This document shows, piece after piece, positions 1 through 8,701 of a DNA stretch of 64,000 nt. The translations under genes were made by a program, and so were the position numbers. Source of the stretch: Roseomonas sp. (GTDB lineage Bacteria; Pseudomonadota; Alphaproteobacteria; Acetobacterales; Acetobacteraceae); NCBI GenBank assembly GCA_031180725.1, contig JAPSLO010000004.1, positions 310,001-374,000 of the forward strand. The letters run 5' to 3'. Positions within the stretch are counted from its first letter, which is position 1. Every line of letters begins with the position of its first letter. The notes below the pieces were generated by a model, which did no database searches, had not been told where the DNA came from, and saw only the letters and a program-made list of their open reading frames with translations.

Positions 1-293
1 GAAGGGGATTCCAGGATCCCCATGATGTCGGACTCCTTCATGATAAGGAGCTCCTCGCCGCCGAGCTTCACCTCGGTGCCGGACCACTTGCCGAACAGGA
101 TGCGGTCGCCGGTCTTGACGTCGAGCGGGCGCAGCTCGCCCTTCTCGTTCAGCGTGCCGGAGCCGACGGCGATCACTTCGCCTTCCTGCGGCTTTTCCTT
201 GGCGGTGTCGGGGATGATGATGCCGCCCGCGGTCTTCTCTTCGGCCGTCACGCGGCGAACGAGAACGCGGTCATGCAGGGGACGGAACTTCAT
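1..293 (-). CDS. groES: Co-chaperonin GroES (Cpn10), 3' end beyond window
   Basis: This is the 10-kDa lid of the cytoplasmic GroEL folding chamber. It begins [14 protein letters not shown], contains the mobile-loop segment [14 protein letters not shown] and the roof and C-terminal motif KESDIMGI, all diagnostic of GroES. An AGGAGAGGA ribosome site lies six bases before the ATG at 293. About 97 codons are visible, close to the usual 95-96, so only the last few residues are missing; groEL is expected just outside the window. Expression should be heat-shock controlled by HrcA through the CIRCE elements upstream. Identity is certain; the C-terminus is slightly longer than typical. Confidence 0.97.
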   Translation of the reverse strand, partial: MKFRPLHDRVLVRRVTAEEKTAGGIIIPDTAKEKPQEGEVIAVGSGTLNEKGELRPLDVKTGDRILFGKWSGTEVKLGGEELLIMKESDIMGILESP

Positions 294-405
294 GCGAATC
301 CTCTCCTGACTGCTTCCATATGAGTGGCAAGCTCTTCCGGAGATACGGGAACAGGACCGCCACCGCGGCCCGGCGCCACAACCAACGAGCCCGTTCCGGC
401 GCCCG

Positions 406-432
406 TTAGCACTCCCCCCAGAGGAGTGCTAG
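406..432 (-). promoter_or_regulatory. CIRCE operator 1 (HrcA site) over the groES start point
   Basis: TTAGCACTC and GAGTGCTAG flank a 9-base spacer, matching the CIRCE consensus TTAGCACTC-N9-GAGTGCTAA with one mismatch at the outermost base. It covers the predicted transcription start of the groES promoter. Confidence 0.93.
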
Positions 433-433
433 C

Positions 434-462
434 GATCTAGGGCAGCGCAAGGCAGCCGTCAA
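434..462 (-). promoter_or_regulatory. groES promoter (-35/-10)
   Basis: On the minus strand TTGACG (462-457) and TAGATC (439-434) are separated by 17 bases, a good housekeeping-sigma promoter. The start point would fall near 427, inside CIRCE 1. Confidence 0.7.
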
Positions 463-468
463 GCGTCG

Positions 469-495
469 GCAGCACTCTCGGGCATTGAGTGCTAA
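469..495 (-). promoter_or_regulatory. CIRCE operator 2, upstream of the groES promoter
   Basis: GCAGCACTC, a 9-base spacer and a perfect GAGTGCTAA arm. Two bases of the left arm differ from consensus. With CIRCE 1 it brackets the promoter hexamers. Confidence 0.85.
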
Positions 496-636
496 TAGCT
501 TGATATCACAGGTTTTTTCTTGCCTGACACCCCCACGCGGATGGCATTCTCATGACACCGGCGCACCGCTTGCCGCGTTATGCCGGCCCCAGGGAAGGAA
601 CAACACGGCACCAACCGCCGATCCAACGGAGACAGC

Positions 637-921
637 ATGGACCTCAGCGGCCTCGAGCGACTGGCGCGATACCCCCTCCTGCCGGACTGGCGCCTGACCA
701 CGGCGGAGCTGCTCTACCACATGCCGGACCATCCGGGCCTGTTGCAGAGCTTCATCTGGCAGAAGCACGATCTGGCCCCGCGCTTTCCCGAACTCGGCCG
801 CTTCCTGGACTTCTGGCGCCGCGAGATCGACGCGCCGCTGCATTCCGTGCGCGTCGCCAGCGTCGCCCTGACCCGGCCGGCCGAGCTGCGCTACGCCGAC
901 GGGCAGTTCACCCTGCACTGA
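637..921 (+). CDS. usg: Usg family protein
   Basis: A 94-residue soluble protein of the Usg family, known from alphaproteobacteria (name from a gene upstream of trp genes); function unknown. Family hallmarks are visible: LTTAELLYHMPDHPGLLQSF, then APRFPEL and FLDFWRREIDAPLHSVRVA. The frame is open further upstream, but the ATG at 637 follows ACGGAG and gives the usual family length, so it was chosen. It stands alone, divergent from groES and convergent with the large exoprotein gene, so context gives no functional hint here. Confidence 0.85.
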   Translation: MDLSGLERLARYPLLPDWRLTTAELLYHMPDHPGLLQSFIWQKHDLAPRFPELGRFLDFWRREIDAPLHSVRVASVALTRPAELRYADGQFTLH

Positions 922-947
922 GGCGCCCCGCCGGGCCGCCTGGCGGA

Positions 948-3900
948 TTACGCCGGCGGGTCGGCCTCGGCCTCCTGCTCCTCGCGCAGCAGCAAGGGGT
1001 GGGGCCGGGAGTCCGGCCAGGGGGACCAGGGTGCCTCCTGATCCGGGCCGAACAGCAGGGCAACCAGCGCTTCCAGCGTCAGCGGGCCATCGGCCGGCGT
1101 GGTGGCGACGGGGGCTGCCGGCTCGGCGCCGGGACCGGGCAGGGCGGGCTCCACGATGACTGGCGGCTGGGGCTGCTGCGCGCCGCCATCGTTGCCAGGG
1201 TTCCCCGGATTGCCGGGGTTGCCCGGGTCGGTCGGACCACCATCCCCAGGTGTCGGCGCGCCGCAGTTCGCGACGGCCATCGGACAGTTGTTGAAGCTGT
1301 AGCCGCTGCCGCCGCCCGCGACCGTCACCAGCGCCGCTGCCTCCTGCCCGCCCACGCCGCCCAGCGTGCCGACGATGAAGGCGCTGCCGCTCTGGCCCAG
1401 CAGGCCGAGCCGGCCAGCCTTCACCGTGCCCAATGCCAGGCCGCCGTCCAGCAGCAGGAAGACCGGGGAGGCGCCGGCCGAAAGGCTGAAGACCAGATTG
1501 CCGCCGGGGGCGCTGCCGGGTGGTCCGAACAGGCCGATCTGTGTCGCCTGGGCTTCAGCCGCCAGGCCGGGAAGATCCGCCTGCACCGCATCCGGGATCG
1601 CGGTCAGCCCCACAAGCTGGCGCGTGTCCAGGATCAGCACCGGCAGGCGGCCGGGGTCCAGCGGCGTCAGTGTGCTGGGCGCGCCCGCGCTGATCCCGCC
1701 GGGGGCGGCCAGCAGCACGGCCCGCCCGGCCTCCAGCGTCAGTCCATCCAGGGTCAGCATGCCGGCGCGCAGCAGGATGGTTTCGGCGGAAAGGGACCCG
1801 CTGGCCGTCAGCGCGCCTTCGCTGGCCAGGGCGAAGGCGCCGCCGGCGCTGCCCTCCGCCAGGCGGGGGATGGCGTTGCCCGCGCCATTCAGTGCCACCG
1901 CGCCTGCGGCATGCACCGTGGCGCCGCCGGCCAGGCTCAGCCCGGCCCCAGTCGCCGCCTGCGAGATGTCGCCCGAAAGCGCCATCAGCAGCGCCGGCCC
2001 GCCGGCCGAGACCGGCGCCAGGAAGCCGATGGACTCCGCCGAAAGACCGAGTCCGCCTTCCACCACTAGACTGTCCGTCACCTCCAGCGGGCCGCCGGCG
2101 GAAAGGCGCAGCGCGCCCGCGCGGCCCGAGAGGGCGGCAACGCGGTGGCCGGCGCCTTCCAGCACCACTGCGCCTTCCGCTTCCAGCCGCAGCGCATCGG
2201 CGCGCAGCGCGCCGCTGCCCTCCGCCAGGCCGCCGCCCAGCGTCAGCGTCACCTGCGGCGCGGCGATCAGGCCGTTGATCGTGACATCGCTCGTGCCCAC
2301 GGCGCTCAGCGCCCAGCTTCCTGCAGCGCCGCCGCCGACCAGGCCGACCAGGTTCGCACCGGTCAGCGTCACGCCGCCGCCGATGCTGCGCGCCGTCAGT
2401 GCGGGCGCCTCGATCCCGCCGGCTGACTGGGTGAGTTCGCCCTGGGCGGTCAGCACCACCGCGCCGCCCGCCCGCACTGCACCTTCCAGCGCTAGCGCGC
2501 CGGAGGTGGAGAGCAGCAGCTCGCCACCGGCCCTGGCGCCCAGCAGGCGCGGCAGGGCGTTGCCCGCATTCTCCAGCCGGATTGCGCCACCTGCCGAGAG
2601 CGTCAGCACATCCGCCACCAGCGGCGCCGCCGGCTGCTGGGTGAGGTCGCCGCCAACGGTGAACTGCGCCGCGGGCACGGTGATCGGCGCGGTCAGGTCC
2701 AGCGCGGTGGAGGTCGCCAGCGAAAGCCCACCCGGCGCGACGAGGCGGCCGAGGGCGCGGATGGCGTTGGTGCTCGCCGCCAGATCCACCCGGCCGCCGG
2801 CCAGCGCCTCCAAATGCTCCGTCGCGATGCCGCGGCCGGCGACCTGCTGGGTGATGTCCTGCCCGGCGGAGAGCGCCACCTCGGCGGCCGCGATGTCATC
2901 CGCCGCCAGGCTGCCGGCGGTGGCGATGCGGAAGACTGGGCCCGCAGCGCCGGAGACGGCGGCGACGGCATTGCCGGCAGCCTCCAGCCGCACATCGCCG
3001 GTGGCTTCGGCGCGCAGCGCGGCGGTGGCGATGCGGCCATCCGGCTGCGCGATGTCGCCACTCAGGGCGCGCAGCGTCAGGCTGGGTGCGTCGAGATTGG
3101 CGGCGATGCGCAGGGAGTCCGCCTGCAGCAGCATGGCCCCGCCGGCGTCCAGCGGCTCCGCCACCTCCAGCACGCCGGAACTGGCCAGCGCGAAGCCCAT
3201 GGCGGCGCCGGAGGCGACCAGCCGCGCCACGCGGTTGCCGGGGCCGGAAAGATCCACCGCCCCGGTCAGCGACACCAGCCGCGCAAGGTCGGTGTCCAGC
3301 GCGCCGGCGCCCTGGCTGATGCCACCCACGGCGAACAGCGCGATCTCTGGCGCGGTCACCCGTCCGTCCAGCGCCAGGCCGCCCGCGGTGGCCAGGGCGA
3401 AGCGCAGGCCGGCATTGGAAGAACCGAGCGCCTCCACGCGGTTCAGCGGATCCTCCAGCAGCACGGAACCGCCGATCGCCCGGGCGGAAAGCTGCGGCGT
3501 GATGACCAGCGCATCGGTGTGCTGCGCGATGTCCCCGAAGGCCGTCAGCATGATGCGCCCGGCCTGCACCGGGCTATCCAGCAGCAGTGCGGTGCCGGCG
3601 TCCAGGACCAGATCGTCGCGCACCGTCCCCTGCAGCCGCGCGACGAAATTGCCCGGTGCGTCCAGCAGCGCCGATCCGCCCGGCACGTCCAGCCGCAGGT
3701 TCTGCGCGAAGATGCGCGACATGGCGGGGTCCTGGGTCAGGTCGCCCGCATCCAGCCGCAGCGCGACCGAGGTGCCGAAGGCGCTGATCATGCCGGCCAG
3801 GTTCAGCGCGCCGCCATTGCGCAGCGCGAGCCCCCAGGGGGCCGAGACATTGCCGAGGCTGGTGATGCGGTTGCCCGCGCCGGTCAGCGCGATGTCGCTG

Positions 3901-5612
3901 TAGAGCGCGTCCAGCGTCAGTACATCCGCCTGCACCCAGGCGCCGGAAGCCGCCTGGCGGATGCCGTTGAAGCCCGAGAGGTCCAGCGTTGTGCCGGCGA
4001 CAACCGGCGCGTTCAGCGTCAGCCGGTCGCCGCTGGAGAGGCGGATGGCGCCACCCGTCACCGTGCCGTTCACCGGCAGCGCGGCCGAGGAATAGAGGCT
4101 GAACTGGCCGGACGCGCCACCACCGGCCAAACCGCGGATCACGTTGTCCCAGGCGTCCAGCCGCACCGCGCCGCGCGTGCTTTCTGCGAAGAGGCTGGCG
4201 GCGGCGATGCGGGCGCCGAAGCCCGATTGCGTGACATCGCCCGCCGAATGCAGCGAGAGACGGCCCGCGACGGAGAGCGGTGCCTCGATGGAGATACCCT
4301 CGCCGGGGCCGCCAGCGGTGCTGGTGGTGCGCAGCGTCAGGTCGCCGGCGCTGCGGTCCACCGCGGCCAGCACGCGGATGCGCCGCTCCGCCATCAGCTC
4401 CAGATGGCCGGTGGCGGTGTTCACCGTGCTGGCGCTGACCTCCTGCGGCTCCGCGCCGCCGGCCGGCGTCTGAACGATGTGCAGTTCCTGCGGGTCCAGC
4501 AGGATGCGGCCGGCGGGACCGGCATCCAGCGTGCCATCCACGCGGTAGGCGCCCTGGGAGGAGACCTCGATGGCGCCGCCCCTTGCCTGGATGGTGCCCT
4601 GCATCTCCGTCCGCTCGGCGGCGTGGACTATCGCCTGGCCGCCATCGGCGCGCAGCGTGGCGCCGCGCTCCACGCGGCTGCGGGCGGAAAGCTGCGTCGG
4701 CGCGCCGATCCGGCTAGCGGCCCCGGCGCCCACCGTGACGCGCCCGCCTTGGGAAGCGTCCAGCACCGCGCCGGAAGGCACCGTGGCGCCGCCGCCCGGG
4801 GCGGAGGCGGTGATGCTGCCGCCGGCGGCCGAGATGCTGCCGCCCGCCTGCACCAGCGTTTCCAGCACGTCGGAAGCAGCGCGCGCGGTGAGCAGCACAT
4901 GGCCGCCCTCGGCCGCGATGGTGCCGGTGTTGCTGGCCAGCGCCGCGGCGCCCGCCGACGCCTGGCTCACCTGACGGGTGATGTCGAAGCTCAGCAGGCC
5001 GTCGCCCGCAAGGTCCAACGTGAAGGCTTCCGCCCCGGCGATCGCCACCCGGCCCATCCGCGCCTGGATGGTGCCGGAATTGGCCGCCACCGGCCCCACC
5101 AACGCGGCCAGCCCCTGATCCCGCACGGTGATGCTGCCGCGATTTTCCACCCTGGCACCGGGGCGGGGGACGCCGTCGAAGGCCATGCGACCGGCCATGA
5201 AGGCGGCGTTGGTGGTGTCGGCCGTGGTGGCGATCAGCCCGCCCACATCCACCTGCGCGCCATTCTGGAACATCACCCCTGCCGGGTTTACCACCGCCAC
5301 CCCGCCATTGGAGGTGAGCCGCCCCGCGATGGAGGAGGGATCGCCCCCCGTCACCCGCTGCAGCGACCAGGAGGAGGCAGCGGGCTGGCGGATATCCACG
5401 TGATGGCCGGCGCCGATGTCGAAGCCGCGCCATTCGATCACCGCACGGTCGCTGCCCTGGGTCACCTGGGTGCGGCCGGGGGTCTGGCTGATGCCGGCCT
5501 GGCCGGCCACCACGCGGCCATCCACCGGCCGCGCATCCGGCGCCTGTGCCGCCGCTGCGAAGGGCAGCAGCGCCGTGGAGGCGAGCAGCAGCGATCTCGG
5601 GAACCGGCGCAT
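948..5612 (-). CDS. Large filamentous-haemagglutinin-type (TPS) exoprotein
   Basis: A 1554-residue secreted beta-helix protein. Residues 1-24 form a signal peptide (basic MRR, hydrophobic stretch, AAAAQA). Residues 25-150 are a TPS/haemagglutination-activity domain with the conserved NPAGVMF motif near 109 and the typical GxVxxVNP strand pattern. The rest is made of degenerate repeats rich in Gly, Ala and Leu, such as LRLxAGGxLxL and DITQ, as expected for a right-handed beta-helix. A Pro/Gly linker (GNPGNPGNPGN) precedes an acidic tail. Members are exported by two-partner secretion and act as adhesins or biofilm factors. No TpsB outer-membrane transporter is present nearby, so the partner must be elsewhere or the route differs. 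The ATG at 5612 was chosen because it starts the signal peptide; the frame stays open upstream only through high GC. Confidence 0.85.
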   Translation of the reverse strand: MRRFPRSLLLASTALLPFAAAAQAPDARPVDGRVVAGQAGISQTPGRTQVTQGSDRAVIEWRGFDIGAGHHVDIRQPAASSWSLQRVTGGDPSSIAGRLTSNGGVAVVNPAGVMFQNGAQVDVGGLIATTADTTNAAFMAGRMAFDGVPRPGARVENRGSITVRDQGLAALVGPVAANSGTIQARMGRVAIAGAEAFTLDLAGDGLLSFDITRQVSQASAGAAALASNTGTIAAEGGHVLLTARAASDVLETLVQAGGSISAAGGSITASAPGGGATVPSGAVLDASQGGRVTVGAGAASRIGAPTQLSARSRVERGATLRADGGQAIVHAAERTEMQGTIQARGGAIEVSSQGAYRVDGTLDAGPAGRILLDPQELHIVQTPAGGAEPQEVSASTVNTATGHLELMAERRIRVLAAVDRSAGDLTLRTTSTAGGPGEGISIEAPLSVAGRLSLHSAGDVTQSGFGARIAAASLFAESTRGAVRLDAWDNVIRGLAGGGASGQFSLYSSAALPVNGTVTGGAIRLSSGDRLTLNAPVVAGTTLDLSGFNGIRQAASGAWVQADVLTLDALYSDIALTGAGNRITSLGNVSAPWGLALRNGGALNLAGMISAFGTSVALRLDAGDLTQDPAMSRIFAQNLRLDVPGGSALLDAPGNFVARLQGTVRDDLVLDAGTALLLDSPVQAGRIMLTAFGDIAQHTDALVITPQLSARAIGGSVLLEDPLNRVEALGSSNAGLRFALATAGGLALDGRVTAPEIALFAVGGISQGAGALDTDLARLVSLTGAVDLSGPGNRVARLVASGAAMGFALASSGVLEVAEPLDAGGAMLLQADSLRIAANLDAPSLTLRALSGDIAQPDGRIATAALRAEATGDVRLEAAGNAVAAVSGAAGPVFRIATAGSLAADDIAAAEVALSAGQDITQQVAGRGIATEHLEALAGGRVDLAASTNAIRALGRLVAPGGLSLATSTALDLTAPITVPAAQFTVGGDLTQQPAAPLVADVLTLSAGGAIRLENAGNALPRLLGARAGGELLLSTSGALALEGAVRAGGAVVLTAQGELTQSAGGIEAPALTARSIGGGVTLTGANLVGLVGGGAAGSWALSAVGTSDVTINGLIAAPQVTLTLGGGLAEGSGALRADALRLEAEGAVVLEGAGHRVAALSGRAGALRLSAGGPLEVTDSLVVEGGLGLSAESIGFLAPVSAGGPALLMALSGDISQAATGAGLSLAGGATVHAAGAVALNGAGNAIPRLAEGSAGGAFALASEGALTASGSLSAETILLRAGMLTLDGLTLEAGRAVLLAAPGGISAGAPSTLTPLDPGRLPVLILDTRQLVGLTAIPDAVQADLPGLAAEAQATQIGLFGPPGSAPGGNLVFSLSAGASPVFLLLDGGLALGTVKAGRLGLLGQSGSAFIVGTLGGVGGQEAAALVTVAGGGSGYSFNNCPMAVANCGAPTPGDGGPTDPGNPGNPGNPGNDGGAQQPQPPVIVEPALPGPGAEPAAPVATTPADGPLTLEALVALLFGPDQEAPWSPWPDSRPHPLLLREEQEAEADPPA

Positions 5613-5857
5613 GGTCCAGATTATGCGACAGGCGGCGCGCAACCGAAAGACGAAAAAATGGTTAACGCAACAACTTTTCCCGGTCGGCACCTGCTTGCCG
5701 GCCTGGCCGGGCCATGGCTTGCTGCCGGCCAAGCATGGGGCGAGGAGACGTCGCAGGCCGGTCCGGCATGGCTGCCCACAGGGTAGGCCTGCCCGCCTCG
5801 GTCGGCCCGGCGCCGCCGGCCCGCAGAGGCACCAGAATTCCGAACCGGAGCTTGCGC

Positions 5858-6529
5858 ATGGATGTGTTCGAGGCGATGGCCACACGGCGCAGCGTCCGTG
5901 GCTTCCTGCCGACGCCCGTCCCGCGCGAGACCATCGCCGCCATCCTGACCGCCGCGGCCCGCGCGCCCTCCGGCTCCAACATCCAGCCCTGGCGGGTGCG
6001 TGTGACCATGGGGGCGGAGAAGCAGCGGCTTTCCGCCGCGCTGCGCGCTGCGCACGAGGCCGGACGGCCGGCCATGCGCGAATACCACTACTACCCGCGG
6101 CAGTGGCGCGATCCCTATCTGGCGCGGCGGCGCCGGCTGGGCTGGAGCCTCTATGGGCTGCTCGGCATCGCCCGGGGCGATGTCGCGGCATCCCGTGCGC
6201 AGCATGCGCGCAACTACGATTTCTTCGGCGCGCCGGTCGGGCTGTTCTTCCTGATGGACCGCGACCTGGAACAGGGAAGCTGGCTGGACTGCGGCATGTT
6301 CATCCAGAACGTGATGCTGGCTACGCGCGGCTTCGGGCTGCACAGCTGCCCGCAGGCCGCCTTCTGTGAATATCCGGACATCGTGCGCCGCGAACTGGGC
6401 CTGCCGGAGGACAGCATCCTGTTCTGCGGCATGTCGCTGGGCCATGCCGACCCGGATGAACCCGCCAACCGGCTGGAGACGGAACGCGCCCCGCTGGCGG
6501 ATTTCGTGACCTTCGGGCCGGCGACATGA
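5858..6529 (+). CDS. Nitroreductase family flavoprotein
   Basis: A 223-residue FMN-dependent nitroreductase-like oxidoreductase. The N-terminus MDVFEAMATRRSVRGF and the following ARAPSGSNIQPWRV are the FMN-phosphate and ring-binding motifs of the family; a C-terminal LPEDSILFCGMSLGHAD matches the second conserved block. GGAG precedes the chosen ATG. Its stop overlaps the start of the MFS gene (ATGA), so the two are probably translationally coupled. The substrate (nitroaromatic, quinone or other) cannot be told from sequence. Confidence 0.88.
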   Translation: MDVFEAMATRRSVRGFLPTPVPRETIAAILTAAARAPSGSNIQPWRVRVTMGAEKQRLSAALRAAHEAGRPAMREYHYYPRQWRDPYLARRRRLGWSLYGLLGIARGDVAASRAQHARNYDFFGAPVGLFFLMDRDLEQGSWLDCGMFIQNVMLATRGFGLHSCPQAAFCEYPDIVRRELGLPEDSILFCGMSLGHADPDEPANRLETERAPLADFVTFGPAT

Positions 6530-7764
6530 CGGCGCCACCCGAACCCGATTCCCGCGCCGCCTGGCTGCGCCTGGCGGCGATCATGGCGCTCAGCACCATG
6601 GGCGGGGCCAGCATGTGGACGGTGGTGGTCGCGCTGCCCGCCGTGCAGGCCGAATTCGGCGCCGGCCGGGCCGCCGCGGCCGCGCCCTATACGCTGACCA
6701 TGGCTGCCTTGGGAGTGGGCGGCATCCTGATGGGAAGGCTGGCCGACCGCTTCGGCATCCTGCGCCCGCTGCTGCTCGGCATCGTCGCGCTCTCCCTGGG
6801 CTATGTCGCGGCGGGGCTGGCACCCAGCCTGACCGTCTTCGCGCTGGCGCAGTGCCTGCTGATCGGCTTCCTGGGCGGTTCCGTCAGCTTCGGGCCGCTG
6901 CTGGCCGACACCGCGCTGTGGTTCCGGCGGCGGCGCGGCATCGCGGTGGCGCTGGCGGCCAGCGGCAACTACCTGGCCGGCACCGTCTGGCCGCCGGTGC
7001 TGACCGCACTCATGGACGCCTTCGGCTGGCGCATGGCGCATGTGATCCTTGGCGGGCTCTGCCTGTGCATCATGCTGCCGCTGACCCTGATGATGCGCGC
7101 GCCAGCGCCGGGCACGCGGGGCGGCGCAAAGCTGGCGGCCGGCGGCCAGGACCGGCCGCTGGGGCTTTCGCCCGGCACGCTGACCCTCGCGCTGAGCATC
7201 GCGGGCGTCGCCTGCTGCGTCGCCATGGCCATGCCGCAGGTGCATATCGTCGCCTATTGCGGCGATCTGGGATATGGCGTGGCGCGCGGGGCGGAAATGC
7301 TTTCCCTGATGCTGGGCTGCGGCATCATCTCCCGCATCGCCTCCGGCTTCATCGCGGACCGGATCGGCGGGCTGCGCACGCTGCTGCTGGGGACGCTGTT
7401 GCAGGGCGCCTCGCTCTCGCTGTTCCTGTTCTTCGACGGGCTGGTTACGCTGTACCTGCTCTCGGCGCTGTTCGGCCTGGTGCAGGGCGGCATCACGCCA
7501 TCCTATGCGGTGATCGTGCGCGAGTATTTCCGCACCGGAGAGGTGGGGATGCGGGTGGGCATCGTGCTGTTCGCCACCCTCACCGGCATGGCGCTGGGCG
7601 GCTGGTTGGCGGGGCTGATCTTCGACCTGACGGGCAGCTACACCGTCGCCTTCCTGAACGCGGTGGGCTGGAGCGCGCTGAACATCGTCATCATCGCCAC
7701 GCTGATCCTGCGGGACCGCGGCGCCAGGCCGGGCGCTGCACCGGTCTCACCGGCGCGTGCCTGA
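6526..7764 (+). CDS. MFS transporter, about 12 membrane helices
   Basis: A 412-residue inner-membrane major facilitator. Helices 1-6 and 7-12 are separated by a central loop near residues 190-220 (RAPAPGTRGG). The loop 2-3 signature appears as GRLADRFGILRP and a second copy as GFIADRIGGLRT, as in the OFA/monocarboxylate-like branch. The start overlaps the nitroreductase stop by four bases, so it may move the substrate or product of that enzyme; that is inference. A short perfect hairpin (GCAGGTG, four-base loop, CACCTGC) at 7779-7796 follows the gene and may end transcription, though it lacks a T run. Confidence 0.88.
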   Translation: MTAPPEPDSRAAWLRLAAIMALSTMGGASMWTVVVALPAVQAEFGAGRAAAAAPYTLTMAALGVGGILMGRLADRFGILRPLLLGIVALSLGYVAAGLAPSLTVFALAQCLLIGFLGGSVSFGPLLADTALWFRRRRGIAVALAASGNYLAGTVWPPVLTALMDAFGWRMAHVILGGLCLCIMLPLTLMMRAPAPGTRGGAKLAAGGQDRPLGLSPGTLTLALSIAGVACCVAMAMPQVHIVAYCGDLGYGVARGAEMLSLMLGCGIISRIASGFIADRIGGLRTLLLGTLLQGASLSLFLFFDGLVTLYLLSALFGLVQGGITPSYAVIVREYFRTGEVGMRVGIVLFATLTGMALGGWLAGLIFDLTGSYTVAFLNAVGWSALNIVIIATLILRDRGARPGAAPVSPARA

Positions 7765-7863
7765 AAGACCTGATGGCAGCAGGTGGCGACACCTGCCGTT
7801 GCCGAATTCACGGCCTCGGTCAGCTTCGCTGGCCGCAGGTCACTTATCCTGACCGGCGACGCC

Positions 7864-8511
7864 CTACTGGCTGGCCCAGACGATGCGATGCATGAAGGCC
7901 AGTTCGTCCAGCCCGAAGCTGTAGCCGGGATGCGCGGGGTTGAGACTCGCCAGCTCCACCCGCCGCGCCGACTGGCGCAGCAATTCCTTGGCCATCACCT
8001 CGCCCTTGCGGGTGCGGACCACGACGCGGTCGCCGCGGCGCACCGGCGCGACCGGAGAGACGATGACCACATCGCCGTCGCGGAACACCGGCTCCATCGA
8101 GTCGCCGCTGATTTCCAGCGCATAGGCATTCGGGTCCGGCACGTCGGGCACCGAGATCTCGTCCCAGCCACCGCCCACGGGATAGCCGCCATCGTCGAAG
8201 AAGCCGTCCGCGCCGGCCTGCGCCAGGCCGATCAGCGGGATGCGCCTGCCCGGGGCGGCACGGTTGCGCGGCAGCGCGGGCGCGCCGGTGATCAGCGAGG
8301 CGAAGGCATCGATGCCGGTGCCCGTGGCAGCCAGCACCTTCGCAACGCTTTCCGTGGACGGCCAGCGCGCACGCCCATCCGGCCCGGTCCGTTTGGAGGG
8401 GTTGAAGGCCGTCGGGTCCAGCCCGGCACGGCGCGCCAGGCCTGAGGCCGAAAGGCCATGCTCCGCGGCGAGCGCGTCGATCGCCCGCCAGACATCCTCG
8501 TGCCGCATCAT
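7864..8511 (-). CDS. S24/LexA-type repressor (phage CI-like)
   Basis: A DNA-binding, self-cleaving repressor of about 215 residues. Residues 5-60 form a helix-turn-helix (VWRAIDALAAEHGLSASGLARRAGL) and residues 92-205 an S24 peptidase domain. Ser138 (SGDSMEP) and Lys175 (EVMAKELL) are the expected catalytic dyad, and Ala99-Gly100 (AQAG) the expected cleavage point. Such proteins keep phage genes silent until RecA-stimulated self-cleavage. It is divergent from the structural genes, with an SOS box between. Start choice: ATG at 8511 or 8508 (MRHEDVW) is preferred over a GTG at 8532 because it begins at the HTH domain as in relatives. Confidence 0.9.
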   Translation of the reverse strand: MMRHEDVWRAIDALAAEHGLSASGLARRAGLDPTAFNPSKRTGPDGRARWPSTESVAKVLAATGTGIDAFASLITGAPALPRNRAAPGRRIPLIGLAQAGADGFFDDGGYPVGGGWDEISVPDVPDPNAYALEISGDSMEPVFRDGDVVIVSPVAPVRRGDRVVVRTRKGEVMAKELLRQSARRVELASLNPAHPGYSFGLDELAFMHRIVWASQ

Positions 8512-8630
8512 CTCATGTCCCGTTCTTCCCACGCAGCCGTCGGCCCGGCGCGACTCGCGCCCGTATATAGTGTTTCCTTCTGGGCATCACATCCTAGGTT
8601 TCGAATCGCGACGCAATAGGAACTTCTGCC

Positions 8631-8659
8631 TTGCAACCATTGGTGGAACCCGTTTACCT
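8631..8659 (+). promoter_or_regulatory. Candidate promoter for the phage operon
   Basis: TTGCAA (8631-8636) and TTACCT (8654-8659) with 17-base spacing, placing a start near 8666 at the edge of the SOS box. On the other strand an AT-rich CTATATA near 8570-8564 could be the -10 of the repressor gene. Confidence 0.45.
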
Positions 8660-8666
8660 TTGCCTC

Positions 8667-8681
8667 GTTCTCGTTTTGTTC
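8667..8681 (+). promoter_or_regulatory. Alphaproteobacterial SOS box (GTTC-N7-GTTC)
   Basis: GTTC TCGTTTT GTTC exactly matches the direct-repeat LexA box of Alphaproteobacteria. It lies 20 bases before the first forward phage gene and at the predicted start point. Host LexA or the phage S24 repressor could bind, making the cassette DNA-damage inducible. Confidence 0.75.
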
Positions 8682-8701
8682 GAGTGTGGAGACAGCCCCC
8701 G

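Noticed and set aside
1366-5786. Two very long plus-strand open frames (845 and 990 codons) opposite the exoprotein gene
   Set aside because: Low-complexity Pro/Ser/Arg- or Gly/Arg/Gln-rich translations without ribosome sites or domains; they are antisense shadows of a repetitive high-GC gene.
7779-7796. Hairpin after the MFS gene as phage attachment site
   Set aside because: No matching direct repeat found near 21701-21713 and no tRNA or integrase, so no attachment site can be supported.
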